Notes: generated by a model not told the origin, from the letters alone. A stretch of DNA of 64,000 nt from Paenirhizobium cremeum (GCF_022884085.1 NZ_JAGGCS010000017.1:39355-103354), one strand, 5' to 3'. Counted from the first letter of the stretch, positions 1-11,220 are shown. Numbers and translations are program-made.

Positions 1-720
1 GATTTCTTCTCCCAGCTCGATTTCGAAAACTATCTCTTCCTGACCGAAGACCCGCTCTATTACAGCGCCTATCTGTCGTCGCTCAGGATCGCCTTCATCT
101 CCACCGTGCTGCTGCTGCTGATCGGCTATCCCATGGCGCTCGCCATGGCGCGCGCCCCGCTGGCAATCCGTCCGACACTGCTCATGCTGGTCATCCTGCC
201 GTTCTGGACATCGTTCCTGATCCGCGTTTACGCCTGGATCGGCATTCTGAAACCGGAAGGCCTGCTGACGCTCCTGCTCCAGACGGTCGGCATCTTCGGG
301 CCGGACCAGCAGGTCCAGATCTTCCGCACCGAAACCGCTATCTTCATCGGGATCGTTTATTCCTACCTGCCCTTCATGGTGCTGCCGCTCTATTCGGCTC
401 TGGAGAAGCTCGACGGAACATTGCTGGAGGCGGCAAGCGACCTCGGTTGCCCACCATGGAAGGCCTTCTGGCGCATCACCCTACCGCTTTCCATTCCGGG
501 CGTGATCGCAGGCGCAATGATCTGCTTCATTCCGATTACCGGCGAATTCGTCATCCCCGATCTTCTCGGCGGTCCGAACACGCTGATGATCGGTAAGACG
601 TTGTGGACGGAGTTCTTCGGCAATCGCGACTGGCCGCTCGCCTCCGCCGTGGCGGTGGTGCTGCTGATCTTGCTGGTGATACCGATCATGATCTTCCAGA
701 ACCAGCAAGAGAAGGCGTGA
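1..720 (+). CDS. potH: Polyamine-type ABC transporter permease, PotB/PotH family (5' end outside window)
   Basis: Inner-membrane permease of an ABC importer of the spermidine/putrescine class. The reading frame is open from base 1, so the start and first membrane segment are missing; 239 residues remain. At least five hydrophobic segments are visible. The cytoplasmic EAA loop that contacts the ATPase is present as EAASDLGCPPWKAFWRITLP. The substrate is inferred from family resemblance only. The downstream permease starts 10 bases after this stop, so the two form a heterodimeric channel from one operon; the ATPase and binding protein should lie to the left. The polyamine assignment is in keeping with putrescine-processing genes near 38-43 kb, but those are a separate locus. 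Confidence 0.85.
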   Translation, partial: DFFSQLDFENYLFLTEDPLYYSAYLSSLRIAFISTVLLLLIGYPMALAMARAPLAIRPTLLMLVILPFWTSFLIRVYAWIGILKPEGLLTLLLQTVGIFGPDQQVQIFRTETAIFIGIVYSYLPFMVLPLYSALEKLDGTLLEAASDLGCPPWKAFWRITLPLSIPGVIAGAMICFIPITGEFVIPDLLGGPNTLMIGKTLWTEFFGNRDWPLASAVAVVLLILLVIPIMIFQNQQEKA

Positions 721-729
721 GGTGGAACG

Positions 730-1545
730 ATGAAGCCTGGTAAGCTCGATTCGACCGTCCTGACGCTGGGATTTGCGTTTCTCTATCTGCCGATCCTGAT
801 CCTGGTGGTCTATTCCTTCAACGATTCGAAGCTGGTGACCGTCTGGGGCGGGTTTTCGCTCAAGTGGTACTCCTCGCTCTGGTCGAACCAGGGGCTGCTG
901 GATGCCGCCTGGGTGACTTTGCGCGTCGGCATCATGAGCGCGACGTTCGGCACGGTGCTCGGCACGCTCGCGGCATTGACGCTCGTGCGCTTCGGCCGGT
1001 TTCCGGGACGCATGCTGTTTTCCGGCATGGTCTATGCCCCGCTCGTCATGCCGGAGGTCATCACCGGCCTGTCGCTGCTGCTGCTCTTCGTTGCGATGAA
1101 TATCGACCGCAGCCTGATGACGGTGACGATCGCCCACACGACCTTCACCATGTGCTATGTCGCAATCGTCGTGCAGTCTCGCCTGCTGACCTTCGACATG
1201 AGCCTTGAGGAAGCGGCGCTGGATCTTGGCTGCCCGCCGGTCAAGACCTTTTTCAAGATCACCCTGCCGCTTATCATGCCGGCCGTCGTTTCGGGCTGGA
1301 TGCTGGCCTTCACCCTGTCGCTTGATGACCTGGTGATTGCGAGCTTCACCACAGGCCCGGGCGCGACGACTCTCCCGATCAAGATCTACAGTCAGGTGCG
1401 CCTCGGCGTGACGCCGGAAATCAACGCGGTCTGCTCGATCCTGATCGGTCTGGTGACGACGGGCGTCATCTTCGCCTCGATCATGACCAAACGGCAGGAA
1501 CTGCAGCGTCAGCGCGACGAGCATGTGGCGGCCCGGACGGCCTGA
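730..1545 (+). CDS. potI: Polyamine-type ABC transporter permease, PotC/PotI family
   Basis: Second inner-membrane permease of the same importer, 271 residues, the usual length for PotC/PotI. Hydrophobic helices begin with LTLGFAFLYLPILILVVYSF, and the EAA loop reads EEAALDLGCPPVKTFFKITL. A GGTGG ribosome site lies just before the ATG, 10 bases after the preceding stop, so the genes are surely co-transcribed. The C-terminus is short, polar and cytoplasmic. It is the last gene of the operon: the next gene is convergent and its stop lies 2 bases away. The polyamine substrate is a family-level inference. Confidence 0.88.
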   Translation: MKPGKLDSTVLTLGFAFLYLPILILVVYSFNDSKLVTVWGGFSLKWYSSLWSNQGLLDAAWVTLRVGIMSATFGTVLGTLAALTLVRFGRFPGRMLFSGMVYAPLVMPEVITGLSLLLLFVAMNIDRSLMTVTIAHTTFTMCYVAIVVQSRLLTFDMSLEEAALDLGCPPVKTFFKITLPLIMPAVVSGWMLAFTLSLDDLVIASFTTGPGATTLPIKIYSQVRLGVTPEINAVCSILIGLVTTGVIFASIMTKRQELQRQRDEHVAARTA

Positions 1546-1547
1546 AA

Positions 1548-3467
1548 TCACGGTGCGGGCGTTACGGTCCCCGGAAGGGGCGGAAGCGCCTCCGCCGGCA
1601 TCTGGACGGGCGAGATGACGGGGTCCGGCCAGGAACCGCCGACGAAGAAGCGCATGCGCGGAAGCTCGCTGCGGCGGGCGGGATCGGAGGCGAAAAGGTC
1701 GCCGGAAACGGCGAGCGCCTTATCCTCATAGGGAACGATGCCGGAAAGGATGAGCGTTTCGTTCGGTCCGATCAGGCGGGCCTTGTCGATCTCCGCCGAG
1801 CCGCCGCCGAAGCTTGCCACGAACTCCAGCCGGTTATAGGGCAGGCCGGCCTCGCCGCCGGCTGCGCTAAGCTGGTAGTAGGCCTTGGTCGCGGCGAGTT
1901 CCCGGAATTTCTGGCTGTCGATCGCCTGCAGCACGCCGTTTTCCGTGGTGAAGGAAAGCTTGCCGGAAATCTCGGAAAGATCGGTCGCCCACAGGGGGTC
2001 TTCGGTTTTCAGCGCAAGATCGACCGAACCGCGCCCGCGCGGCAGCGGTCCCTTGATCTGCATCCGGTCGATGACCGCGCCGAAATCGGCGTTGCGGACC
2101 GCAAGTGTCAGACTGCCGCCGCCGGAAAAATCGCCCTCGGCCCCGGCATAGCTTGCCGTGATATCGCCGCCTTCGAAAGCGGCGTCGGCAATGTCGAACC
2201 TGGCTGTCTTTCCCGTCAGCAAAATGCTGGCTGCGACGTCGCCGAGATCGAAGGGCGGCAGCGCGGCCTGGCTTGCTGAAAGCGTGAGGTCGAAGTCGAG
2301 CCATTGCGTTAGCCGCGGCTGGCGGGCTTCGTCGCGCGGCTGCTCGTTCGGCAGGTCCAGCGAAAACGAACTGAGGAGGTCGGCGATGTTCAACCGGTCG
2401 AAAGCGAGCGTGCCGCTGAGTAGCGGCTTTCCGTTCTTCGGACGGGAAAGCCCCAGAATGCCGCTGCCGCGGATGTCGTCGAGAACGAATTCCAGCCCGT
2501 CGAACCGCAATTCGTTTTCGACCCTTGAGAGCCGCGCGCGGAGCGAGGCCGCCTTGAGCTTGTCGAGGCCGGCGATCTTGACCCCGGCCCAGTCGAGAAG
2601 GGCGGGGACATCCTTGAGATTGAGATTCAGGTCGCCGGAACCGAGATCTGCGCGTCCCATGCCCGCGACGCCCTCGAAGGCTGACGAGAATGCCGCGCCA
2701 TCGAGAGAAAACGCCATCGCCGCCGTCTTGCCGCCGAAGAGGAGCAGGGGCTGGGGCGATGAGAAATCCAGTTTGAACTGCCGTCCGGCAAATGTCAGCG
2801 ACGCCTCCGCCTCGAGCGTTCCGGAAAGACGCGGCCACGAGATATCCGCCGCGATGCCCTCCAGGGCGTAGTCACGCCCGGAAGCCGCATCCGTAAGGCG
2901 GACGCTGCCGTTTTCGACGGTGATCGACCCCACTGGCGCATCGAGATCGCCGCTCAGCGCCTGCCCGCCGCCCGCCTGCGACGCGACCTGCCGGACCGCA
3001 GCGGATAAAAGCCCCTCGCTCGCCCAGTCGAGCCGGCCATCTTTGTCGCGATCGACGAAGACTTCGGGCTTGAGGAAATGGAAGGACTTGAAGCGGGGGC
3101 GGCCCTGGATCGCGGAATAGAGCCCGAAGGATGCCGATAGTTTTTCGACCCTGCCAAGCACCTTCCGGCCGCTCTCCGTCTGCTTGCTGATCGTAACCGC
3201 ATTCAGGGTGACGCGCGGCTCTGGCCAGAAGACGATTTCCGGCGTCCCCTCGATTGAAACCCGGTGACCGGTCCACTGCGCGACCGCCCGCTCCATGGCG
3301 GAGCGCACCAGACCGCTGGAAATGAGGTAGGGTGCGGCTGCTCGTGAGATCACGAAGACGAGGAGAGCGGCGCTGAGCAGGGCGAGCGCGATCCGCAACG
3401 CACGCCGGACCGGCGACCGGCGCGGGGCGGCCTTTTTCGGTTCGATGGTCTGCGGCGCTTCGGGCAT
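1548..3467 (-). CDS. AsmA family protein
   Basis: Large inner-membrane-anchored periplasmic protein of the AsmA family, 639 residues. A basic, Pro-rich N-terminus (about residues 1-22) is followed by one membrane helix (about 24-45, ALRIALALLSAALLVFVISR). The remainder is a long soluble region of alternating beta segments with family-typical phrases such as GRVSIEGTPEIVFWPEPRVT-like text near residue 70 and a C-terminal part resembling the AsmA_2 region (GVLQAIDSQKFRELA). AsmA-like proteins are thought to act in outer-membrane lipid homeostasis as bridge-like lipid carriers; nothing here gives a specific substrate. It runs convergently into the potI stop. A Pro-rich tail (PPLPGTVTPAP) ends the protein. 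Confidence 0.8.
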   Translation of the reverse strand: MPEAPQTIEPKKAAPRRSPVRRALRIALALLSAALLVFVISRAAAPYLISSGLVRSAMERAVAQWTGHRVSIEGTPEIVFWPEPRVTLNAVTISKQTESGRKVLGRVEKLSASFGLYSAIQGRPRFKSFHFLKPEVFVDRDKDGRLDWASEGLLSAAVRQVASQAGGGQALSGDLDAPVGSITVENGSVRLTDAASGRDYALEGIAADISWPRLSGTLEAEASLTFAGRQFKLDFSSPQPLLLFGGKTAAMAFSLDGAAFSSAFEGVAGMGRADLGSGDLNLNLKDVPALLDWAGVKIAGLDKLKAASLRARLSRVENELRFDGLEFVLDDIRGSGILGLSRPKNGKPLLSGTLAFDRLNIADLLSSFSLDLPNEQPRDEARQPRLTQWLDFDLTLSASQAALPPFDLGDVAASILLTGKTARFDIADAAFEGGDITASYAGAEGDFSGGGSLTLAVRNADFGAVIDRMQIKGPLPRGRGSVDLALKTEDPLWATDLSEISGKLSFTTENGVLQAIDSQKFRELAATKAYYQLSAAGGEAGLPYNRLEFVASFGGGSAEIDKARLIGPNETLILSGIVPYEDKALAVSGDLFASDPARRSELPRMRFFVGGSWPDPVISPVQMPAEALPPLPGTVTPAP

Positions 3468-3615
3468 GGGACTGTCGGGGCTCGGTCCGGTTGTCTCGCG
3501 TATCGCCGATGCGGGATATAGGAATTGCCGCGCCGTTGCAAATGCGAGCCGTGTTCCAGCACTTTATATTGCGTTGCAAACTGTTATACAGACGGGGTCT
3601 TTCGAGGAGGAACGC

Positions 3616-5568
<1,953 letters not shown>

Positions 5569-5670
5569 GTTGAGGTTTCCCGCAGGTCCGGTGCCGGCTC
5601 CCCATTTCCGGGGGGACGGTCCGCACCCGGCGGTAACGACTTGTTAACGGGCCTTTGTCATAGCTAGGGC

Positions 5671-5795
5671 AACTTGGGTGCACACGATGAGCGTGTGTTT
5701 GCGAACCTTTCGGTTCCGATAAAACATGATGTTGTGATCGACTCGACTCCAGTTGAACAGCATAACTTCAGGGCGGTCTCGACCGCCCTTTTTTC
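5671..5795 (+). ncRNA. Candidate small RNA, three stem-loops with intrinsic terminator
   Basis: No ORF fits this interval, but three consecutive perfect hairpins are present: CACACG/CGTGTG (5681-5697), GAACC/GGTTC with a TTTC loop (5703-5716), and AGGGCGGT/ACCGCCCT (5770-5789) followed by a run of six T. An unpaired A/T-rich stretch separates hairpins 2 and 3, the layout of Hfq-dependent trans-acting sRNAs. A possible promoter has TTGTTA at 5641 and a weak CTAGGG at 5664, 17 bases apart. The hairpins could alternatively be an extended 3' UTR of the acetoacetyl-CoA synthetase gene. Family unknown. Confidence 0.45.
5770..5794 (+). terminator. Rho-independent terminator
   Basis: Eight-base-pair GC-rich stem AGGGCGGT/ACCGCCCT with a CTCG loop and six T on the plus strand. 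It ends the putative sRNA or the aacS transcript. Confidence 0.8.
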
Positions 5796-5821
5796 TTGTC
5801 CGGATGGCCTGGGATTGTCCG

Positions 5822-7501
5822 TCAGCGGCTCTTGTCGAGCGAGCGCGACACCATGATGACCGGAATGAGCCCGGCGAGAATGATGATGATCGCGGCGACC
5901 GAGGCGTCCTGCACCTTGGAGCGGGATGCGTCCTCATAGACGAGGGTTGCGAGCGTGTTGAAGTTGAAGGGACGCAGCAGGATGGTTGCGGACAGCTCCT
6001 TCAGGGTTTCGATGAAGACGAGCAGCGCTGCCGTCAGGACCGCCGGACGCATATTGGGCAGCAGCACCTCGCGAAAGGTCTGAAAGCCGTTCCGCCCGAG
6101 CGTGCGGGAAGCCATGTCTAGATGTGGCGAAAGCTTGTGGAAGCCGGCATCGATGGTGCCTTCCGCCATCGTCAGGAAGCGGACGGTCGCGGCGTAGACG
6201 ATGGCGAAGCCGGTGCCGGAAAGCAGAAGCCCGGTCGAGACCCCGAGATATGTGCGCATCGCACCGTCGAGAAGATTGTCGAGCGCTGCCAATGGCATGA
6301 GGACGCCGATGCCGAGCACGGTACCGGGAACGCCGTAACCGAGAGAGGCTACGCGGCTTGCCACTGAAATCGCCGGCGAGCGATGCGAACGGGCCGCATA
6401 GGCGAGCACGAAGGCGAGGACGACGGTCGCGACCGCAGCCGAGGACGAGATCATCGCCGAATGGCCGAGCGCTTTCAGCAGGCGCGGTTCCGCGAAGTTT
6501 TCCAGGCGCCGCAGGGCAAAGCCCGCGAGTACGGCGAAAGGAATGGCAAAGCCCACCAGCACGGGCAGAAGGCAGAAGAGCGTCGCTCCCCATTTGCGGA
6601 AACCCCGCAGATGAAGCCGGACAGCGTCCGTGACGATGGCCGTCGTCTTGTGGCTGGAAAAGCGCTGCTGCCGGCGCGCCCATCGCTCGAGCGCCAGGAG
6701 GCCGACCACGAAAACCAGCATGATGCAGGCGATCTGTGCTGCCCCCGACAGGCTGCCGCGGTTGAGCCAGGTATCGTAGATCGAGAAGGTCAACGTATTG
6801 ACGCCCAGATATTCGACCGCACCGATGTCGTTCAGCGTTTCCATCATCACCAGCGTCAGGCCGACCATGATCGCGGGGCGGGCCATCGGGATCTGCACCT
6901 TGGCGAAGACCCGGAAGGGGCCGGCGCCCAGCGTGCGGGCGACATCGGCCGCCGCCCGTCCCTGCATCATGAACATCGAGCGACACGAGAGATACACGTA
7001 AGGATAGAGAACGGCGGACATTACCAGAACGGCACCACCGAGCGAGCGGATGTCGGGAAAACTGTAGTCGCGGACGGAATGGAAACCGAACAGCGCCCGG
7101 TAGGTGCTCTGCACCGGACCGGTGAAATCGAGGAATTCGCCGAAGGCATAGGCCGCGAGATAGGAAGGCATGGCGAGCGGCAGCACAAGGGCGGAGGAGA
7201 GGACGCGGCGCAATGGGAATTCGCAGGTTGCCACCAGCCATGCGCTGACGATGCCCACAATCGCGGCCGCGGCGCCAGTCGCTGCGAGCAGCCAGAGGGT
7301 GCGCAGGCCTGCCCGTGGCACGACGTTCGTCAACATGTGCTCCCAGTTGCCGCCATCGCCGGTAAACCCGATCACGAAAATGGCCGCGACCGGCATGGCC
7401 ACCAGGGCCGATACGATGATGGCGGCCAACGCTATGGCGCCGGGCCTTCGCTGCACGAGAGAGTGTTTCGCAAGAGGCGCTGCGGGCGCATCCGTGGGCA
7501 A
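5822..7501 (-). CDS. fbpB: Ferric iron ABC transporter permease, FbpB/AfuB/SfuB family
   Basis: Two-domain permease of 559 residues that would move Fe3+ delivered by a periplasmic FbpA/AfuA-type protein. About 12 hydrophobic segments fall into two homologous halves, each with an EAA-like loop (VARTLGAGPFRVFAKVQIPMA in the first half, shortened here; ASRTLGRNGFQTFREVLLP in the second). No ATPase or binding-protein gene is adjacent, so it is an orphan component; a matching binding protein lies at 33.7-34.7 kb. The start is a TTG with CGGAG about 10 bases upstream, and no better ATG was seen. Divergent from an AraC-type regulator gene, which may control it. Confidence 0.85.
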   Translation of the reverse strand: MPTDAPAAPLAKHSLVQRRPGAIALAAIIVSALVAMPVAAIFVIGFTGDGGNWEHMLTNVVPRAGLRTLWLLAATGAAAAIVGIVSAWLVATCEFPLRRVLSSALVLPLAMPSYLAAYAFGEFLDFTGPVQSTYRALFGFHSVRDYSFPDIRSLGGAVLVMSAVLYPYVYLSCRSMFMMQGRAAADVARTLGAGPFRVFAKVQIPMARPAIMVGLTLVMMETLNDIGAVEYLGVNTLTFSIYDTWLNRGSLSGAAQIACIMLVFVVGLLALERWARRQQRFSSHKTTAIVTDAVRLHLRGFRKWGATLFCLLPVLVGFAIPFAVLAGFALRRLENFAEPRLLKALGHSAMISSSAAVATVVLAFVLAYAARSHRSPAISVASRVASLGYGVPGTVLGIGVLMPLAALDNLLDGAMRTYLGVSTGLLLSGTGFAIVYAATVRFLTMAEGTIDAGFHKLSPHLDMASRTLGRNGFQTFREVLLPNMRPAVLTAALLVFIETLKELSATILLRPFNFNTLATLVYEDASRSKVQDASVAAIIIILAGLIPVIMVSRSLDKSR

Positions 7502-7662
7502 GTTGTGCGTCTCCGGTCAGGTTCGATTTCTCGGACGGGCATGGATTCCAAGGTCCGTTTGCCCCATGATCTAGCGGAAACCGGCGCGGAAGGGAACGGG
7601 TCGACAAGGCGGATTGCCGGGTTATGGTGCAAGGCCGTTGTCGCAAAAATGCATCCGCATGG

Positions 7663-7707
7663 TTGACAGTCTGCCAGCCTTCATAAAATATATATGCATC
7701 ATGCATA
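7663..7707 (+). promoter_or_regulatory. Promoter and palindromic operator upstream of the AraC-type gene
   Basis: A perfect -35 hexamer TTGACA (7663-7668) is followed about 15-17 bases later by an A/T-rich -10 (TAAAATAT). Directly downstream lies the 15-base palindrome TATGCATCATGCATA (7693-7707), symmetrical except for its central base. It occupies the transcript start region, where a bound regulator would repress. Confidence 0.5.
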
Positions 7708-7740
7708 TTATTGTTTTTGAATTGCAGCGGGAATATTCGA

Positions 7741-8712
7741 ATGGATGAAATGGCGTGGATAGCCGAGACCGCGGCCACGAGGGACGCGCTGAATTTCGAT
7801 TCCGAGGGGCGCATAGCATTCGATGATGGGCCGTTTTCCGGCTTCATCGAGCGCCTGCCTGTGCGCCCCGGTATCGCGCTCTACCGTGTCGAGGGCATGT
7901 CTTCCCACGCCTGGCAGCTGAGAGCCCAGGGCGATGCTCCGGCCGGCAACCTCGTTTTCGGCGCCATGCTCGATGGCGCAGGCGCGATCGAGGCCAAGGG
8001 CAATCCGCGGCAGAGCTGGAAGGGGGCGGGACGTTCCTTCGTGCTCAGCCTTGCCGAGCGGGAGATCGTCTATCATCTGGAGGCCGGCAAGCAGTGGCGC
8101 GCCGTCACGCTGATGCTGGAGCCGGACGCGCTCGAGAATCTGGCGGCCCGCAACGGTCTGCCGCCGCTGATCCGCGACGCCCTGCAGGATGGCCAGTTGC
8201 CCATCCTGCACATGTTCGAGATCAACCGCGCCGTGATGCGCGCCGCCCACGACCTGCTGCAGCCGCCCTATCGCGGCAACATGGCGACGCTCTGGCGCGA
8301 GAGCAAGGCGCTCGAACTGCTGACGCATCAGTTCGACCGGTTGGGCGAAAGCGCCGTTGTCCAGCCCTCCATCACGCCGCGCGATCTTGCCCGCGTGCGC
8401 GAGGCGCATCACCTGCTGATGTCGGACCTGCGCACGCCGCCGAGCCTTGATGAGCTTGCCGCGTTGGTGCGGCTTGCGCCCCGCAGGCTCAATCAGGGTT
8501 TCCGCCATGTCTACGGCATGACGGTTTTCGAGGCGCTTCTGGACGCCCGCATGAAGACGGCGCACAGGATGATCTCTGAGAAGCGGGATATTCCCTTGAA
8601 ACATCTCGCCTGGATGGTCGGATATAACCAGCTGTCGAACTTCATCAGCGCCTATCGCCGCCGCTTTGGAGTGCCGCCCGGCCAGCACCGCCGCGAAAGT
8701 GAAGCGGACTGA
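7741..8712 (+). CDS. AraC family transcriptional regulator, PchR-like
   Basis: Cytoplasmic DNA-binding regulator, 323 residues from the ATG at 7741. The N-terminal two thirds is a ligand-sensing region without clear motifs; the C-terminal 100 residues contain the two AraC helix-turn-helix units (SLDELAALVRLAPRRLNQGF and PLKHLAWMVGYNQLSNFISA). Overall layout resembles PchR/YbtA-type siderophore regulators. A TTG start 30 bases upstream is possible but has no ribosome site. It is divergent from the ferric permease gene, which suggests iron-linked regulation; that role is inference. The gene ends in a very strong terminator. Confidence 0.85.
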   Translation: MDEMAWIAETAATRDALNFDSEGRIAFDDGPFSGFIERLPVRPGIALYRVEGMSSHAWQLRAQGDAPAGNLVFGAMLDGAGAIEAKGNPRQSWKGAGRSFVLSLAEREIVYHLEAGKQWRAVTLMLEPDALENLAARNGLPPLIRDALQDGQLPILHMFEINRAVMRAAHDLLQPPYRGNMATLWRESKALELLTHQFDRLGESAVVQPSITPRDLARVREAHHLLMSDLRTPPSLDELAALVRLAPRRLNQGFRHVYGMTVFEALLDARMKTAHRMISEKRDIPLKHLAWMVGYNQLSNFISAYRRRFGVPPGQHRRESEAD

Positions 8713-8737
8713 GATCTGGAGTGCAACTGAAGCAACG

Positions 8738-8782
8738 GGACCATGCCGCGCCAGCATTGCTGGCGCGGCATGGTCCTTTTTT
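8738..8782 (+). terminator. Rho-independent terminator with a 19-bp perfect stem
   Basis: The arms GGACCATGCCGCGCCAGCA (8738-8756) and its exact complement (8758-8776) are separated by a single base and followed by six T, just after the AraC-type gene. Unusually long and perfect for an intrinsic terminator. Confidence 0.85.
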
Positions 8783-8926
8783 GCGTTTTTACCGTCTGGA
8801 CAAAAAAGTTATGCGGCTCTGCAAATGCTTATGCATGGCTGTTCCCCGCGTTGATAGCTCGGACGACCTGCGGCCAATAGGTCCGAAACCTTGAAGTAAC
8901 TATCGCAGGTGTTCGGAGACGGAAGC

Positions 8927-11119
8927 ATGGGGCAAACGCGGACAAGCTATAAGATACGGCGGCTGGCACGCAGCAGGAAGATCTGGATGGCCGGGTTGTT
9001 GGGATCGACGGCGCTCGTCATGCCGACGCCGGCTCATTCCGAAGGATTCTTCCAAAATATCCGCGAACTGCCCTCTGCTATCACCTGGCACAGCGCGGTG
9101 GCTGTCAGCGGCAATGGCAGATATGTCGTTGGCGAAGGCTATACTGCGGATTCCGGTTACCGGTCGTTTCTCTACGATGCGACGACAGGAACTCTGCAGG
9201 ACATCGGCCAGATCATCGAAAATCACCAGACGCTCGGCTACGACGTATCGGACAATGGCGCCGTCGTCGGCTCATTTCTGGATGCCGATGCCGATGATTT
9301 TGCTTTCCGTTGGACGTCGGGCGGAGGGTTCGAGAAGCTCGGCACTTTCGCGGGCATCGATGCCGGCGGGATTTCGTCTGCGAGCGGCGTATCGAGAGAC
9401 GGCAAGCGCATCGTCGGCTGGGCGAGCTCGACGGAAATCCACTCCGACGTCAGGGCCTTTGTATGGGTCGAGGGTGCGACGACCGGGCTGGATGCCAACC
9501 CGCAGATGTTCAAGCTGGGCGGCCGGGCGCCCGATGCCCTGACGCTGGGCGACGATATCAGCGGCAACGGCATGTTCGCCGTTGGATGGGGCGAGGGCGC
9601 GGGAGGGGCGACCTTTCACGCCATCCGATGGAATCTCGCAAACCTCATTGCGGACGGCACGGCCAGTGCCGAAGACCTGGGCGTTCTCGGAGGCAGTTAT
9701 TCGCGGGCAACCGGTGTCAGCGACAACGGGGTGGTCGTCGGATGGTCCACGCTCTCCACCCCCTATGGTGTCCATGCCTTTCGTTGGACAGAGAATGGCA
9801 CGGGCGGGCCAGGGAGCAATCCGCAGATGGAGGATCTCGGCACGCTGGGCGGTACCTCCAGTGAGGCGCTGGCTGTCAACAAGGACGGCAGCATCATCGT
9901 CGGCACGTCGGATGACGATGAAACCTATCTGGAGCACGCCTTCCGCTGGACCCGCGAGACGGGCATGATCTACGTCAGCGACTGGCTGTTGCAGGCCGGC
10001 GTGGATGTCGGCGGCCATATTCTGTCGGAAGCAACCGGTGTTTCTGACAATGGCTCGGTCATCGTCGGCATGATGAGGGACGATGACAACCCCTCAGGCG
10101 AGAGCCCCTTCATCGCCCGTGTGCCTGTGCCGGAATCCGATCCGGGCCCCGGAGGCGAACCGGGCCCGACGCCGCCGCCCGGCGTGATGAACGTCAACGA
10201 ATACAACAGGACGCTCTACGATGCGGGCTATGCCGGCTGGGCCGGCCGGATGGTGGCCAATGTGCCGTTGAACGGCGCCCATCACCGTCCGCTTATGAAC
10301 TACCCGACGCAGCAAGGCGGTGTCTGCGGCTGGACCAACGGCGACATCGCCCATTACGACGACGGGCGGGACACCGGAGTTTCGCTGGCGGAAGCCGGCC
10401 TTTGCGGCGATCTGCTCGACGGCACCATGCGGATCGGTCTTGGCGGTGGCGTGCTGCGCTCACAGCAGGATCTCTTGAACAACGGCGACGCTGAACTTAA
10501 CGGGCAGTATGCCATCGGTGAAATGAACTGGCGCCCGGATGGCATGCCGGTGCTATTCTCCCTGACGGGCCTTTACGGCGGCTGGGACGCTGATATCAAG
10601 CGCGGCTATTCCAACGGCGCCGCCATGGCCTATTCGGACGGCGACACCGACATGCGCAGCGGTGTGCTGCGTCTGCGTGCCGATTGGCAGGATGCCTTCA
10701 GCCTGGCTTCAACCGGCTTCTCGCCATATCTCGCCTACACCTGGGGCCGCACGACGGTAGATGGCTACACCGAAACCGGCGGGCCCTTCCCCAGCGCCTT
10801 CGACAAGCAGGTCGTTACTACCAATGAAATACGCCTCGGCCTGGCCTCCCGCACGGAACTGACCTCTGCGGTTACCCTTCGCGGTTCGATGGAACTCGTG
10901 CATGCGACAGGAGATGCCCCGCGGGCGCAGGGTCAGGTCGTCGGTCTCTACGGCTTCGATTTCGGCGGCGGCTCATTCGCCGAGACCTGGGTTCGCGCCG
11001 GCGCCGATATCGACCTGAAGGTAACCGAAAACGCCGTGATTTCGCTGTCGGGCCATGCGGCGACGGAAGGTTTGGATGCGCAGATTTCGGGGGCTGCCCG
11101 CTTCCAGGTCCTGTTCTGA
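8927..11119 (+). CDS. Autotransporter with HAF repeats and C-terminal beta-barrel
   Basis: Predicted outer-membrane autotransporter of 730 residues. A signal peptide spans residues 1-38 (positively charged start, hydrophobic WMAGLLGSTALVM, cleavage after AHS). The passenger (about 45-400) is built from repeated blades with the HAF signature: FAFRWTSGGG, AFVWVEGAT, HAIRWN, HAFRWTENG, HAFRWTRETG, each preceded by a GxVVGW-like strand, suggesting a propeller or solenoid. A Pro/Gly/Asp linker (PESDPGPGGEPGPTPPPG) leads into a barrel of about 280 residues ending in aromatic VLF, the usual outer-membrane barrel terminus. The ATG at 8927 has GGAG nine bases upstream. Function of the passenger is unknown; surface exposure is likely. 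Confidence 0.85.
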   Translation: MGQTRTSYKIRRLARSRKIWMAGLLGSTALVMPTPAHSEGFFQNIRELPSAITWHSAVAVSGNGRYVVGEGYTADSGYRSFLYDATTGTLQDIGQIIENHQTLGYDVSDNGAVVGSFLDADADDFAFRWTSGGGFEKLGTFAGIDAGGISSASGVSRDGKRIVGWASSTEIHSDVRAFVWVEGATTGLDANPQMFKLGGRAPDALTLGDDISGNGMFAVGWGEGAGGATFHAIRWNLANLIADGTASAEDLGVLGGSYSRATGVSDNGVVVGWSTLSTPYGVHAFRWTENGTGGPGSNPQMEDLGTLGGTSSEALAVNKDGSIIVGTSDDDETYLEHAFRWTRETGMIYVSDWLLQAGVDVGGHILSEATGVSDNGSVIVGMMRDDDNPSGESPFIARVPVPESDPGPGGEPGPTPPPGVMNVNEYNRTLYDAGYAGWAGRMVANVPLNGAHHRPLMNYPTQQGGVCGWTNGDIAHYDDGRDTGVSLAEAGLCGDLLDGTMRIGLGGGVLRSQQDLLNNGDAELNGQYAIGEMNWRPDGMPVLFSLTGLYGGWDADIKRGYSNGAAMAYSDGDTDMRSGVLRLRADWQDAFSLASTGFSPYLAYTWGRTTVDGYTETGGPFPSAFDKQVVTTNEIRLGLASRTELTSAVTLRGSMELVHATGDAPRAQGQVVGLYGFDFGGGSFAETWVRAGADIDLKVTENAVISLSGHAATEGLDAQISGAARFQVLF

Positions 11120-11220
11120 TTCCCCACCCCGGGTGGGCCGGGAGTGCTTCCGTTGGCGCTTCCGGTCCGAGGCCCGCGGTTCAGTTTCTGCAGAATCCTG
11201 TCTCATCAAGGAGGAAAGAC

